Of a DNA stretch of 64,000 nt, positions 49,790 through 58,686 are shown piece by piece. Position numbers and translations under genes: made by a program. The DNA comes from Agrobacterium leguminum (GTDB taxonomy: Bacteria; Pseudomonadota; Alphaproteobacteria; Rhizobiales; Rhizobiaceae). The notes below the pieces were generated by a model, which saw nothing but the letters and a program-made list of their open reading frames with translations, did no database searches and was not told the origin of the DNA. The number at the start of each line of letters is the position of its first letter. Positions within the stretch are counted from its first letter, which is position 1. The stretch covers positions 1 to 64,000 of the forward strand of contig NZ_JADQWB010000018.1 in assembly GCF_015704895.1 (NCBI RefSeq). Direction: 5' to 3'.

Positions 49790-50584
49790 ATGGAAGAACG
49801 TCCCGCTCCGCTGGCACTGAAAATCGTCGCCTTCATCATGTTCCTTTTCCTGCTGGCGCCCGTGGTTCTCGTCGTGCCGATCTCGTTTTCGGCCGATAGC
49901 TACATGACCTTTCCGCCCTCCGGCTGGAGCCTGCGCTGGTATGTCGATCTCATGCACAATTCCAAGATGATGGGAGCGCTGGGCACCAGCACCCTTCTCG
50001 CCATCATCGTCACCGCGCTCTCCATGCTGATCGCGCTGCCCGCCTCCTATGCCATCGTTCGCATGCGGGTGATCGGGGCGGATGCGCTTCTCGCCTTCTT
50101 CACCGCGCCGCTGCTTCTGCCGACCATCGTTCTCGGCCTCGCGATCCTGATCGTCTTTGCCGGTGCCGGCCTGCTCGGCACCTTCACCGGTCTGGTGATT
50201 GCGCATCTCATCATCGTGCTGCCCTATGCGCTGCGTGTTCTCACCACCTCGCTTGCCGGCCTGCCGCTGATCTTCGAGGAGGCCGCCTCCACGCTCGGGG
50301 CATCGCCGCTCACGGTCTTCCGACGCGTGACCATGCCGATGATCGCGCCGGGCGTCGTGGCGACGGCGGCACTTTCCTTTCTGGTGTCGTTCGATGAAGC
50401 GGTAATTTCGCTGTTCCTCACCGGCCCGCGCATCACCACGCTTCCCGTCGCCATGTATCAGCATGTGGAAACGCAGGCCGATCCGCTCGTTGCGGCCATT
50501 TCCGTTCTCTTGATCGTGCTCACCCTTGCCGTCGTCCTCATCGTCGACCGCACGGCGGGCTTGACCAAAACTTTCGTGAAATAA
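49790..50584 (+). CDS. ABC transporter permease, PotC-like
   Basis: 264 residues, six membrane segments. The EAA loop is FEEAASTLGASPLTVFRRVT, and SFLVSFDEAVISLFLTGPRI is the PotC-type end block. A strong ribosome-binding site AAGGAG (49777-49782) lies just upstream. It completes the importer; the FAD-enzyme genes start 144 bases later. Confidence 0.88.
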   Translation: MEERPAPLALKIVAFIMFLFLLAPVVLVVPISFSADSYMTFPPSGWSLRWYVDLMHNSKMMGALGTSTLLAIIVTALSMLIALPASYAIVRMRVIGADALLAFFTAPLLLPTIVLGLAILIVFAGAGLLGTFTGLVIAHLIIVLPYALRVLTTSLAGLPLIFEEAASTLGASPLTVFRRVTMPMIAPGVVATAALSFLVSFDEAVISLFLTGPRITTLPVAMYQHVETQADPLVAAISVLLIVLTLAVVLIVDRTAGLTKTFVK

Positions 50585-50728
50585 AGTCGTGGGGCTGCCG
50601 GCTGGCGCTGGCTGCCCCTACTGGCACAGGCGCGAATTTCACTCCCGTTTATGAACGCTGCTGCTGCATCGGCGCGATCCGTCGCGCCTGCTGATTTCGC
50701 TTTGAAAGACGAAGGCAAAGGGAAGCCC

Positions 50729-52126
50729 ATGGCTGAAACCCCCTCCACGGAATTTGATGTCGCCGTCATCGGCGCCGGTGTGGTCGGTTGCGCGGTCGCC
50801 CGCCGTTTCGCGCTGGCCGGTGCGAAGGTGGTGGTCATCGAAAAAGGCCCCGATATCCTCTCCGGCGCCTCCAAGGCCAATAGCGCCATCCTCCATACCG
50901 GTTTCGATGCGCCAGAAGGCAGTCTGGAATTGGAACTGGTGAAGGCCGGCCGGGAGGAATATCTCTCCATTCACGGGCAGATGGGCCTCAGCCTCGTCGA
51001 AACAGGCGCGCTGGTCTGCGCCTGGAACCCGGACGAGGCGGAAAAACTGCAGGCGATTGCGGATCAGGGGCGGCGCAACGGCATTGCCGGGCTTGAGTTC
51101 CTTACGGCCGTGCAGGCTCGCGAAGCCATGCCGGGCCTGTCCGACCGCCTTTTCGCCGCGCTCGACGTTCCGGGCGAACATATCATCGATCCGTGGTCCG
51201 CGCCGCTGGGCTATCTCACGCAGGCGGTGGCGCTCGGCGCGCAGCTGGTGCGCAACGCGGAAGTTCTGTCCGGTGCGTTCGACGGCACGTGGCGGATCGA
51301 GACGACCGCAGGCGTTATCCTTGCCGCGAGTGTCGTCAACGCCGCCGGGCTGTTCGGCGATATTGTCGATGCGCGTCTGGGGCTTTCGCCTGACTTTGCC
51401 ATCAAGCCCCGCAAGGGGCAGTTCGTGGTGCTGGACAAGGCTGCCCGCCGGCATGTGCCGCGCATCGTCCTGCCCGTTCCGACCGAAATCACCAAGGGCA
51501 TCGTCGTGTGCCCCACCGCCTTCGGTAATGTTCTCGTCGGCCCGACGGCGGAAGAGCAGGAAGACCGCGAGCGCGCGACGGTCGAGACGGCGACGCTGGA
51601 AGTACTGCTGGAGCGCGGTGCGGAGATCGTTCCGGCGCTAGCTTCCGTTTCCGTAACCGCCGTTTATGCCGGTCTGCGACCGGCGTCTGAAAAGAAGCAT
51701 TACCGCATTTCCGCCCGGCCGGACCGGCGGGCCATCACGCTCGGCGGCATTCGCTCCACGGGCCTCAGCGCCGCACTCGGTCTCGCGCAACATGCGCTGA
51801 AGCTTCACGAAGGTTTCGGCACGCATTTTGTCTCACCGCCCTTGGCTCCTGGCGTGACGATGCCCAACCTGACGGAAACCTGCGAGCGGGACTGGCAGCG
51901 TGCCGATCACGGCGAAATCGTCTGTCATTGCGAACTCGTCACCCGCCGCGAGATTGAGGCGACCTTTTTAAGCCCGGTGCCGCCGGGCGATTTCGGCGGG
52001 CTGAGGCGGCGCACCCGCGCCGGCATGGGTCGCTGTCAGGGCTTTTATTGCAACGCCCGGCTGGCCGCGATGGCGGGCGACCGCCTGGCGATCCCGCTTG
52101 CCGTTCACGAGGGAGGCGACCGATGA
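50729..52126 (+). CDS. FAD-dependent oxidoreductase, GlpA-like, with C-terminal BFD-type [2Fe-2S] domain
   Basis: 465 residues. N-terminal FAD motif VAVIGAGVVGCAVARRFALA (about 11-30), with VVVIEKGPDILSGASKANSA typical of GlpA/GlpD-type DAO-fold dehydrogenases. The middle has GLFGDIVD and RPRKGQF-type FAD contacts (KPRKGQFVVLD). The C-terminal part carries four cysteines, CHC in GEIVCHCELVTRREI and C-x5-C in GRCQGFYCNARLA. This is the BFD/bacterioferredoxin-like iron-sulfur pattern also present in anaerobic GlpA. It probably oxidises a glycerol-3-phosphate-like or polyol-phosphate substrate. The start at 50729 follows AAGGGAAG; the stop overlaps the next gene by ATGA. Confidence 0.85.
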   Translation: MAETPSTEFDVAVIGAGVVGCAVARRFALAGAKVVVIEKGPDILSGASKANSAILHTGFDAPEGSLELELVKAGREEYLSIHGQMGLSLVETGALVCAWNPDEAEKLQAIADQGRRNGIAGLEFLTAVQAREAMPGLSDRLFAALDVPGEHIIDPWSAPLGYLTQAVALGAQLVRNAEVLSGAFDGTWRIETTAGVILAASVVNAAGLFGDIVDARLGLSPDFAIKPRKGQFVVLDKAARRHVPRIVLPVPTEITKGIVVCPTAFGNVLVGPTAEEQEDRERATVETATLEVLLERGAEIVPALASVSVTAVYAGLRPASEKKHYRISARPDRRAITLGGIRSTGLSAALGLAQHALKLHEGFGTHFVSPPLAPGVTMPNLTETCERDWQRADHGEIVCHCELVTRREIEATFLSPVPPGDFGGLRRRTRAGMGRCQGFYCNARLAAMAGDRLAIPLAVHEGGDR

Positions 52127-53343
52127 GTGCGGATGTCATCGTGGTCGGCGGCGGCCCGGCAGGCGTGGCGGCGGCGCTGGAGCTGAAAGCGCGCGGTATC
52201 GCCCGCGTGATGATCCTCGAGCGTGAGCCGGCCCTTGGTGGCGCAACCCGGCATTGCCTGCATTCGCCCTTCGGCATGCGTGAGTTCGGACGCGTCTATT
52301 TCGGCCCGGCCTATGCGCAACGCCTGCAGCGGCAGGCGCAAAATGCGGGTGTCGATATCCGCACCGGTCATTCCGTGGTGGAACTCGGGCAGGATGGCGC
52401 GGTGCTGGTGACGTCGGCGCGCGGCGTCGAAACGCTGAAGGCCCGGCGTATCGCGCTTGCGACCGGCGCGCGGGAAAAACCACGCTCCGCGCGGCTTCTG
52501 CCCGGCGACCGGCCGGTGGGTGTGGTCACCACCGGCACGCTGCAATCCTATGTCGCCTTTCACGGCATCATGCCCTTTCGCCGGCCGCTTATCGTCGGTT
52601 CGGAACTGGTTTCCTTTTCCGCGCTTCTAACCTGCCTGACGCATCGCGCCCGGCCGGTGGCGATGATCGAGCCAGAGCCCCATCCGCTGGCGCGGTCGCC
52701 TTTCCAATGGTTTCCGCGACTGGCCGGGGTGCCCTTTTATTGTGGTGCGGTACTCACGGATATTCGCGGACGCGGCCGGGTCGAGGAGGCCGATATCCGT
52801 CTGGCGGATGGTCGCATCATGACAGTTCAATGCGACGGTGTTCTGCTCACCGGGCGGTTCACACCGGAGGCAGCGCTTCTCAATGCATCCCCCGTGGATG
52901 TTGCGGCAGGCAGCGCCGGGCCGCTGATCGATCAGGACGGACGGATGCCCAACCCGATATTCTTCGCCGGCGGGAATGTCTTGCGGGCCGTGGAAACGGG
53001 CGGCTGGGCGTTTCGCGAAGGCCGTCGGGTTGGCGCGGCGGTGGCTGACGATCTCGCCCGGGGACCATGCGGCGCGCCGGCGGTGCCCGTCACCTTCGCC
53101 GATCCGCTCAAGCTGGCGGTTCCCGCCATGTTGAGGCCGGGTGGGCTCGACAGACCCGCATTTCGCGATTTTCAGCTTCGCTTCACCAGACGCGTTCAAG
53201 GCCGGCTTTCGCTTCATCTCGACGGAACGGAAGTGTGGAGCAAGACCGGCCGTTGGCCTCCTGAACGCCGTGTACTGGTGCCCATTCCCGGCGCTGCGTT
53301 TGAAGCGGGCCAGATTGCTTTCCACTTTCAGGAGACCAATTGA
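52123..53343 (+). CDS. FAD-dependent pyridine-nucleotide oxidoreductase (electron-transfer partner type)
   Basis: 406 residues. The FAD motif is DVIVVGGGPAGVAAALELKA (about 4-23), with ALATGAREKPRSARLLPGDR the second dinucleotide-fold landmark and PNPIFFAGGNVLRAVETGGW a thioredoxin-reductase-like C-terminal FAD block. The classic redox CxxC is not evident. Proteins of this kind accompany BFD-containing GlpA-like and hydrogen cyanide synthase-type enzymes. They probably form the second flavin subunit that passes electrons on. It overlaps both neighbours (52123-52126 and 53343), so the three-gene set is translationally coupled. Confidence 0.82.
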   Translation: MSADVIVVGGGPAGVAAALELKARGIARVMILEREPALGGATRHCLHSPFGMREFGRVYFGPAYAQRLQRQAQNAGVDIRTGHSVVELGQDGAVLVTSARGVETLKARRIALATGAREKPRSARLLPGDRPVGVVTTGTLQSYVAFHGIMPFRRPLIVGSELVSFSALLTCLTHRARPVAMIEPEPHPLARSPFQWFPRLAGVPFYCGAVLTDIRGRGRVEEADIRLADGRIMTVQCDGVLLTGRFTPEAALLNASPVDVAAGSAGPLIDQDGRMPNPIFFAGGNVLRAVETGGWAFREGRRVGAAVADDLARGPCGAPAVPVTFADPLKLAVPAMLRPGGLDRPAFRDFQLRFTRRVQGRLSLHLDGTEVWSKTGRWPPERRVLVPIPGAAFEAGQIAFHFQETN

Positions 53344-54788
53344 TGCGCATTGCCGCAATCGATCAGGGAACGACATCGACCCGGTGCCTTGTGGTGAGCG
53401 ATGGCGGCACGGCGGAGGTCGTGGCCAGCCGGCGTCACGCGCAATTTTATCCGGCCGCCGGCCATGTGGAACATGATCCGGAAGAACTGCTGGGCAACAT
53501 CCGCGCGGTGCTGGCTGCCGCCGGGCCGGTGGATGCCATCGCCATCGCCAATCAGGGCGAGAGTTGCCTGGCGTGGGATGCCGTAAGCGGCGAGGCGCTG
53601 TCGCCGGTCATCGTCTGGCAGGATGCCCGCACCGCCGAAGCGCTCGCCGCCCTGCCGCCTTCGGCAACGGATCGTTCTAAAGAGATTTGCGGGCTGCCGC
53701 TCGATCCCTATTTTTCGGCCAGCAAACTGGCCTGGCTGGTCAGGCACAATCCGGCAGTGGCAGAGGCAAGGGCTGCGGGCCGTTTGCGGCTGGGCACCAC
53801 CGATGCGTTTTTTCTGGACCGGCTGACGGGCTGTTTCCGCACCGACCTTGCAACGGCGTCGCGCACGGGTCTGCTCAATCTTTCAACCGGAGACTGGAGC
53901 CCGGAACTCTGCGCGCTTCACGGCGTGCCGCTGGATTGCCTGCCCACAATCGGCCCTGTCGATGGTGGCTTCGGCGCGGTCGAGGGAACGCCCATCCGCG
54001 TTTCCATCGTCGATCAGCAGGCAGCGCTTTATGGGCATGGCTGCCGCAAGGCCGGCGATTGCAAGATAACCTTCGGAACCGGGGCTTTTCTGCTGGCCGT
54101 TGCCGGTAACGGGAGGCCTTTGACGGGAGAGCTTCTGCCGACCATTGGCTGGCAAATGCAGGGCGCCCCCGCTATCTTTGCCATCGAAGGCGGGATCTAT
54201 GATGCCGGCGCGGCGCTTGAATGGGCGAAAAAGATCGGCCTCTATGCTGAAAATGCAGAACTCGACGGTTTCGAGGGGCCGTCGGCCATTCGTCGCGGCC
54301 TTGTGTTCGTGCCCGCCCTTTCGGGCCTTGCCGCGCCCTATTGGGACAGGCAGGCCGTGCCTTTGTTCATCGGCATGGACCACGCGACTGAGCGGCGTGA
54401 CATGGTGCGTGCCGTGCTGGAAGGCATTGCCCTGCTGACGGTGCGGTTGATCGAGGCGGCATCGGCGGTCGCCCCCATAGGCGACACGATCTCCATCGAT
54501 GGCGGCTTGTCGAACAGCCGTTATTTCGCCCGCTTTCTGGCCGCCGCCAGCGGTCGAACCATTTGCGTGCCCGCCATGCGCGAGTTGACGGCGCTCGGTC
54601 TGGCGGAACTGTGCGGTGTCGATGTCGCGGCCCTGCGAGGCGATGCCGAGATATTCACGCCCGATGGATCGGTCGATGCCGAAGACCACGCCCGCTTCGC
54701 ACGCGCCATAGACAGTGCGCGGAGCTGGCAACGATCCAAAACCTGCACAAGTGCGGTTCCGCCGACCGTGCCGGCGGCGGGCGTCTGA
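53343..54788 (+). CDS. FGGY family carbohydrate kinase, glycerol kinase-like
   Basis: 481 residues. The opening IAAIDQGTTSTRCLV is the ATPase-fold phosphate-1 motif, with FYPAAGHVEHDPEELL and VIVWQDARTAEAL both in the glycerol kinase pattern. GLPLDPYFSASKLAWLVRHN, GTTDAFFLDRLTGCFRTDLA and TASRTGLLNLSTGDWSPELC complete the family. The substrate may be glycerol or a related polyol, phosphorylated for the upstream GlpA-like enzyme. The start overlaps the previous stop (TGATG). This ends the operon, giving an import, phosphorylation and oxidation set for an unknown compound. Confidence 0.85.
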   Translation: MRIAAIDQGTTSTRCLVVSDGGTAEVVASRRHAQFYPAAGHVEHDPEELLGNIRAVLAAAGPVDAIAIANQGESCLAWDAVSGEALSPVIVWQDARTAEALAALPPSATDRSKEICGLPLDPYFSASKLAWLVRHNPAVAEARAAGRLRLGTTDAFFLDRLTGCFRTDLATASRTGLLNLSTGDWSPELCALHGVPLDCLPTIGPVDGGFGAVEGTPIRVSIVDQQAALYGHGCRKAGDCKITFGTGAFLLAVAGNGRPLTGELLPTIGWQMQGAPAIFAIEGGIYDAGAALEWAKKIGLYAENAELDGFEGPSAIRRGLVFVPALSGLAAPYWDRQAVPLFIGMDHATERRDMVRAVLEGIALLTVRLIEAASAVAPIGDTISIDGGLSNSRYFARFLAAASGRTICVPAMRELTALGLAELCGVDVAALRGDAEIFTPDGSVDAEDHARFARAIDSARSWQRSKTCTSAVPPTVPAAGV

Positions 54789-54931
54789 TTTCTCCAATTT
54801 AAAGAACAGGCGACAAAGGCGACAGAATTTGATAAATTACAAAACAGCCGGTTGCGGTTTGACGCGTCGATAAGAAGTCACCGAGCGTTCCTGTACCGCC
54901 AGCCGGATCATGGCGCAGGAGGAGAAGTGCT

Positions 54932-55747
54932 ATGACGGCATTCCATGTCATGGCCGGTGCGAGTGGTGAATTTGCCCGCCCGGAAGTCCGCAAGATTGGC
55001 ATCCCGGATATTGTGGATGCGTTGAAGCTGGGACTTGAGGACTTTAAAGAAAAGCCGTCCCACTATGTTTTTCTCTGTCTTATGTATCCGATTGCCGGTG
55101 TTTTTCTGGTGATGTGGAGTTCCGGCGCCAATCTGCTGCCGGTTATTTATCCGCTGATGTCGGGTTTTGCACTGATTGGTCCGATCGCGGCCATCGGGCT
55201 TTATGAAATCAGTCGACGACGCGAGCAGGGGTTGGATAGCTCCTGGCGGCATGCACTGGAGGTTCGTCACTCTCCGGCCCTGCCGTCGATCATCGCGGTC
55301 GCCGTCATGCTGTTCGTGCTTTTCGTCGTCTGGTTGATTGTTGCGCAGAGCATCTACACTGCGACTTTCGATGCGACCGGTCCGGTTTCGCTCTCCACCT
55401 TTCTGTCGGACGTATTGACGACCTCGCAAGGTCTCTCCCTCATCATCTGGGGCAATCTGGCCGGCTTCGTTTTCGCGGTCGTCGTGCTGGCGACAACGGT
55501 GGTGGCGTTCCCGCTGCTGCTCGACCGGGATGTCGGCGCAGTCGCGGCGGTGGATGCGAGCATCCGCGCCACGCTTGCCAACCCGGTTCCGGTGGCGCTT
55601 TGGGGATTGATCGTCGCGGCCTTGCTCGTCGTCGGCACGATCCCGGTATTTATCGGCCTCGCGGTCGTCATGCCCATCCTCGGCCACTCGACCTGGCACC
55701 TCTATCGGAAACTGATCGTGTCCGATTATCCAAGCCGTACGCCTTGA
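54932..55747 (+). CDS. DUF2189 domain membrane protein
   Basis: 271 residues with about five to six hydrophobic segments. The N-terminal IGIPDIVDALKLGLEDFKEK and PSHYVFLCLMYPIAGVFLVM block is typical of DUF2189, an integral membrane family frequently encoded with terminal oxidase genes. Its function is unknown; a role in oxidase assembly is only suggested by context. The start at 54932 follows AGGAGGAG. It lies 290 bases before the oxidase subunit II gene and likely has a separate promoter from it. Confidence 0.75.
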   Translation: MTAFHVMAGASGEFARPEVRKIGIPDIVDALKLGLEDFKEKPSHYVFLCLMYPIAGVFLVMWSSGANLLPVIYPLMSGFALIGPIAAIGLYEISRRREQGLDSSWRHALEVRHSPALPSIIAVAVMLFVLFVVWLIVAQSIYTATFDATGPVSLSTFLSDVLTTSQGLSLIIWGNLAGFVFAVVVLATTVVAFPLLLDRDVGAVAAVDASIRATLANPVPVALWGLIVAALLVVGTIPVFIGLAVVMPILGHSTWHLYRKLIVSDYPSRTP

Positions 55748-55848
55748 ATTCATAGAGGAAATCTATCCGTAGATCATCCTCCCTGCCGTTGCGGCCCCGC
55801 GAGGGGAGCCGCGGCGGTTGGGACGGCCATGGAGAGTGCGGGGATGCC

Positions 55849-55971
55849 ATGTGGTATCGTTTTCTTCCGATCTGTCTGCTTTTCGCGATTGCCTTCCCGA
55901 TTGAGGCCGTAGCACTGGAAGGAGACGCTGCCGCAGGCGCCACCATAATTGCTCGCCCGATCAATTTATGA
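55849..55971 (+). pseudogene. Small reading frame with signal peptide, possible cytochrome c remnant
   Basis: 40 codons: MWYRFLPICLLFAIAFPIEA looks like a signal peptide, followed by ALEGDAAAG, which resembles the start of a class I cytochrome c. The reading frame stops before any CxxCH heme motif, and the cox promoter's -10 overlaps its end. It could be a truncated cytochrome c gene whose remainder is lost, or a chance small frame. GGACGGCC precedes it without a clear ribosome-binding site. Confidence 0.3.
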
Positions 55972-55977
55972 GATAAT
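55949..55977 (+). promoter_or_regulatory. Promoter of the cytochrome oxidase operon
   Basis: TTGCTC (55949-55954), 17 bases, GATAAT (55972-55977). Transcription would start near 55984, giving a 54-base leader to the ATG at 56038. Confidence 0.55.
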
Positions 55978-56037
55978 TCTAATATACTTCGCGATGGGGT
56001 TGTAGAAGTATTCGTGGCCGGATCACGGGAGGAGACG

Positions 56038-56853
56038 ATGGCTGTCGTTGTGATTCTCGTTCTGCTGGTGGTGGGATCGATCGTATTCCACCTGCTGAGC
56101 CCGTGGTGGTGGACGCCGATAGCCTCGAACTGGAGCTATATCGACAATACGATCATCATCACTTTCTGGATCACCGGCTTCGTTTTCTCGGCCGTTGTGC
56201 TGTTCGTCGCCTATTGCGTGTTCCGCTTCAGGCACCGCGCCGGAAACCGGGCGGCATACCAGCCCGAAAACAAGCGCCTGGAATGGTGGCTGGCGGGCGG
56301 AACCGGGGTTGGGGTGGCTGCAATGCTTCTCCCGGGCCTCTTCGTATGGAACCAGTTCGTAACCGTCCCGGACGGTGCGAGCGAGGTGGAAGTCGTCGGT
56401 AAGCAATGGCAATGGAGTTTCCGCCTGCCGGGAGCGGACGGACGGCTCGGGCGGGCGGATACGCGCGCTATTGGACCCGACAATCCGCTCGGCCTGAACA
56501 GGAACGATCTCGCCGGAATGGACGATGTCATCGTTGAAGGCGGTGAGTTGCATCTGCCCGCCGGCAGGCCGGTGAAGATGCTGCTGCGCGCGGTCGATGT
56601 CGTGCATGATTTCTACGTACCGGAGTTCCGGGCCAAGATGGACATGATCCCCGGCTCGGTCACCTACTACTGGTTTACGCCGACCCGGACGGGAACCTTC
56701 GAGGTTCTCTGCGCGGAACTGTGCGGTGTGGGTCATCCGCAGATGCGCGGCACCGTCGTCGTCGATACCGAGACCGATTATCAAGCCTGGCTGCAGCAGC
56801 AGCCGACTTTCTCGAAATTGCTGGCTTCGGCGGAAACGCCGGCGGCCAGATAA
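56038..56853 (+). CDS. coxM: Cytochrome c oxidase subunit II (alternative oxidase, CoxM-like)
   Basis: 271 residues with two N-terminal membrane segments (about 2-20 and 40-62) and a periplasmic cupredoxin domain. The CuA ligands are all visible: H190 in VVHDFYVPEF and C225, E227, C229, H233 and M236 in CAELCGVGHPQM. The enzyme therefore takes electrons from cytochrome c and is not a quinol oxidase. No heme-binding CxxCH is fused. The start at 56038 has GGGAGGAG. The order II-I-III-III matches the rhizobial coxMNOP alternative oxidase. Confidence 0.88.
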   Translation: MAVVVILVLLVVGSIVFHLLSPWWWTPIASNWSYIDNTIIITFWITGFVFSAVVLFVAYCVFRFRHRAGNRAAYQPENKRLEWWLAGGTGVGVAAMLLPGLFVWNQFVTVPDGASEVEVVGKQWQWSFRLPGADGRLGRADTRAIGPDNPLGLNRNDLAGMDDVIVEGGELHLPAGRPVKMLLRAVDVVHDFYVPEFRAKMDMIPGSVTYYWFTPTRTGTFEVLCAELCGVGHPQMRGTVVVDTETDYQAWLQQQPTFSKLLASAETPAAR

Positions 56854-56907
56854 GCGCCGCGCATATTGGAAGGGAAGACCGCATCGGGGGAACAGGGAGG
56901 TTGGAAC

Positions 56908-58686
56908 ATGGCCGAGATTGGATCCGGCGCCGGGCAGGTCATTCAGCCCGCTGAAGTCGAGGACGTCGAGCTTTATCACCCGAAAAGCTGGTGGACGAAA
57001 TATGTCTTCAGCCAGGATGCCAAGATCATTGCCATTCAATATTTCCTGACAGCCATCGCAATCGGCATGGTGGCGCTGGTGCTTTCCTGGCTGATGCGCC
57101 TGCAGCTCGGTTTTCCCGGCTATTTCTCCTTCATCGACGCGGAACATTATTATCAGTTCATCACCATGCATGGCATGATCATGGTGATTTACCTGCTCAC
57201 CGCGCTGTTTCTCGGCGGTTTCGGCAACTACCTGATCCCGCTGATGCTCGGCGCGCGCGACATGGTGTTTCCCTATGCCAATATGCTGAGCTACTGGCTC
57301 TACCTTTCCGCCGTCCTTGTGCTGGTGGCCGGTTTCTTCGCACCCGGCGGGCCGACGGGCGCCGGCTGGACGCTCTATCCGCCGCAGGCGCTTCTTTCAG
57401 GAACGCCGGGCGGGCGCGACTGGGGCATCATCCTGATGCTGTCATCGCTGATCCTGTTCATCATCGGCTTTACTTTGGGCGGGCTGAATTACGTCGTCAC
57501 CGTGCTGCAGGGACGCACGCGGGGCATGACGCTGATGCGCATGCCATTGACGATATGGGGCATATTCACGGCTACCGCCATGGCGCTGCTCGCTTTCCCG
57601 GCGCTCTTCGTCGCTGCCGTCATGATGTTGTTCGACCGGCTGCTCGGCACGAGCTTCTTCATGCCGGCCATCGTGGAGATGGGCGAACAATTGAAGCAGG
57701 AGGGCGGCAGTCCCATTTTGTTTCAGCACCTGTTCTGGTTCTTCGGCCATCCGGAAGTCTATATCGTCGCACTTCCCGCCTTCGGCATCGTCTCGGATCT
57801 GATCAGCACCCATGCGCGCAAGAATATCTTCGGCTACCGCATGATGGTCTGGGCGATCGTTATCATCGCGGCGCTGAGCTTCGTCGTCTGGGCGCATCAT
57901 ATGTATGTCAGCGGCATGAACCCGAATTTCGGGTTCTTTTTTGCAACCACGACACTGATTATCGCCGTGCCGACGGCGATCAAGGTCTATAATTGGGTGC
58001 TGACGCTCTGGCGCGGCGATATCCATCTCACCCTACCGATGCTGTTTGCGCTCGCCTTCATCGTCACATTCATCAATGGCGGATTGACGGGTCTCTTCCT
58101 CGGCAATGTCGTCGTCGATGTGCCGCTTTCGGATACGATGTTCGTGGTCGCCCATTTTCATATGGTGATGGGGGTCGCGCCGATCATGGTGATCTTCGGT
58201 GCGATTCACCACTGGTATCCGAAAGTCACGGGCCGGATGCTGAACGAGGCGATGGGGCACGTCCATTTCTGGATCACCTTTCTCGGTGCTTATGCCATCT
58301 TCTTCCCGATGCATTATCTCGGGCTGATGGGCGTGCCGCGCCGCTATTACGAGCTGGGCGAAACCGCTTTCATTCCAGATTCGGCGCACACGTTGAACAT
58401 ATTCATCACCGTGGCCGCGCTCATCGTCGGTGCGGCTCAACTGCTGTTCGTGTTCAATCTCGAGTGGAGCCTGCGCTGGGGCAAAAAGGCGGTCGGCAAT
58501 CCGTGGCGGGCCACGACACTGGAATGGCAGACGCCGCAGACCCCGCCGGTTCATGGCAATTGGGGCAAGGAACTGCCGGTCGTTTATCGCTGGCCGTATG
58601 ACTACAGCGTGCCCGGCGCGGCTGAGGACTTCCTGCCGCAAAACCAGCCGGCGGCTGCCGGGCCGTCCGAAAGGGTCCCGTCATGA
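56908..58686 (+). CDS. coxN: Cytochrome c oxidase subunit I (CoxN-like)
   Basis: 592 residues, about twelve or more membrane helices. Low-spin heme ligand H88 in YQFITMHGMIM and H418 in VVAHFHMVMG; heme a3 ligand H416. The binuclear centre has CuB ligands H281 (cross-linked partner Y285) in FFGHPEVYIV plus H330-H331 in VVWAHHMYVSGM. The E283 of GHPEV marks an A1-type (aa3) enzyme. The start at 56908 follows GGGAGG. It overlaps the next gene by ATGA. It reduces oxygen in the inner membrane with proton pumping. Confidence 0.92.
   Translation: MAEIGSGAGQVIQPAEVEDVELYHPKSWWTKYVFSQDAKIIAIQYFLTAIAIGMVALVLSWLMRLQLGFPGYFSFIDAEHYYQFITMHGMIMVIYLLTALFLGGFGNYLIPLMLGARDMVFPYANMLSYWLYLSAVLVLVAGFFAPGGPTGAGWTLYPPQALLSGTPGGRDWGIILMLSSLILFIIGFTLGGLNYVVTVLQGRTRGMTLMRMPLTIWGIFTATAMALLAFPALFVAAVMMLFDRLLGTSFFMPAIVEMGEQLKQEGGSPILFQHLFWFFGHPEVYIVALPAFGIVSDLISTHARKNIFGYRMMVWAIVIIAALSFVVWAHHMYVSGMNPNFGFFFATTTLIIAVPTAIKVYNWVLTLWRGDIHLTLPMLFALAFIVTFINGGLTGLFLGNVVVDVPLSDTMFVVAHFHMVMGVAPIMVIFGAIHHWYPKVTGRMLNEAMGHVHFWITFLGAYAIFFPMHYLGLMGVPRRYYELGETAFIPDSAHTLNIFITVAALIVGAAQLLFVFNLEWSLRWGKKAVGNPWRATTLEWQTPQTPPVHGNWGKELPVVYRWPYDYSVPGAAEDFLPQNQPAAAGPSERVPS

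Noticed and set aside
48764-50464. A 566-codon open frame antisense to the permease genes
   Set aside because: The translation is dominated by charged low-complexity sequence (many His, Asp, Arg, Gln); both permeases on the plus strand show intact EAA loops.
54808-54825. Tandem 9-bp repeat AGGCGACAA/AGGCGACAG
   Set aside because: Only two copies in an intergenic spot with no related copies seen; may be chance.
54829-54842. FNR-like site TTGAT-N4-TACAA upstream of the DUF2189 gene
   Set aside because: The second half differs from ATCAA at two positions; too weak to claim oxygen control.
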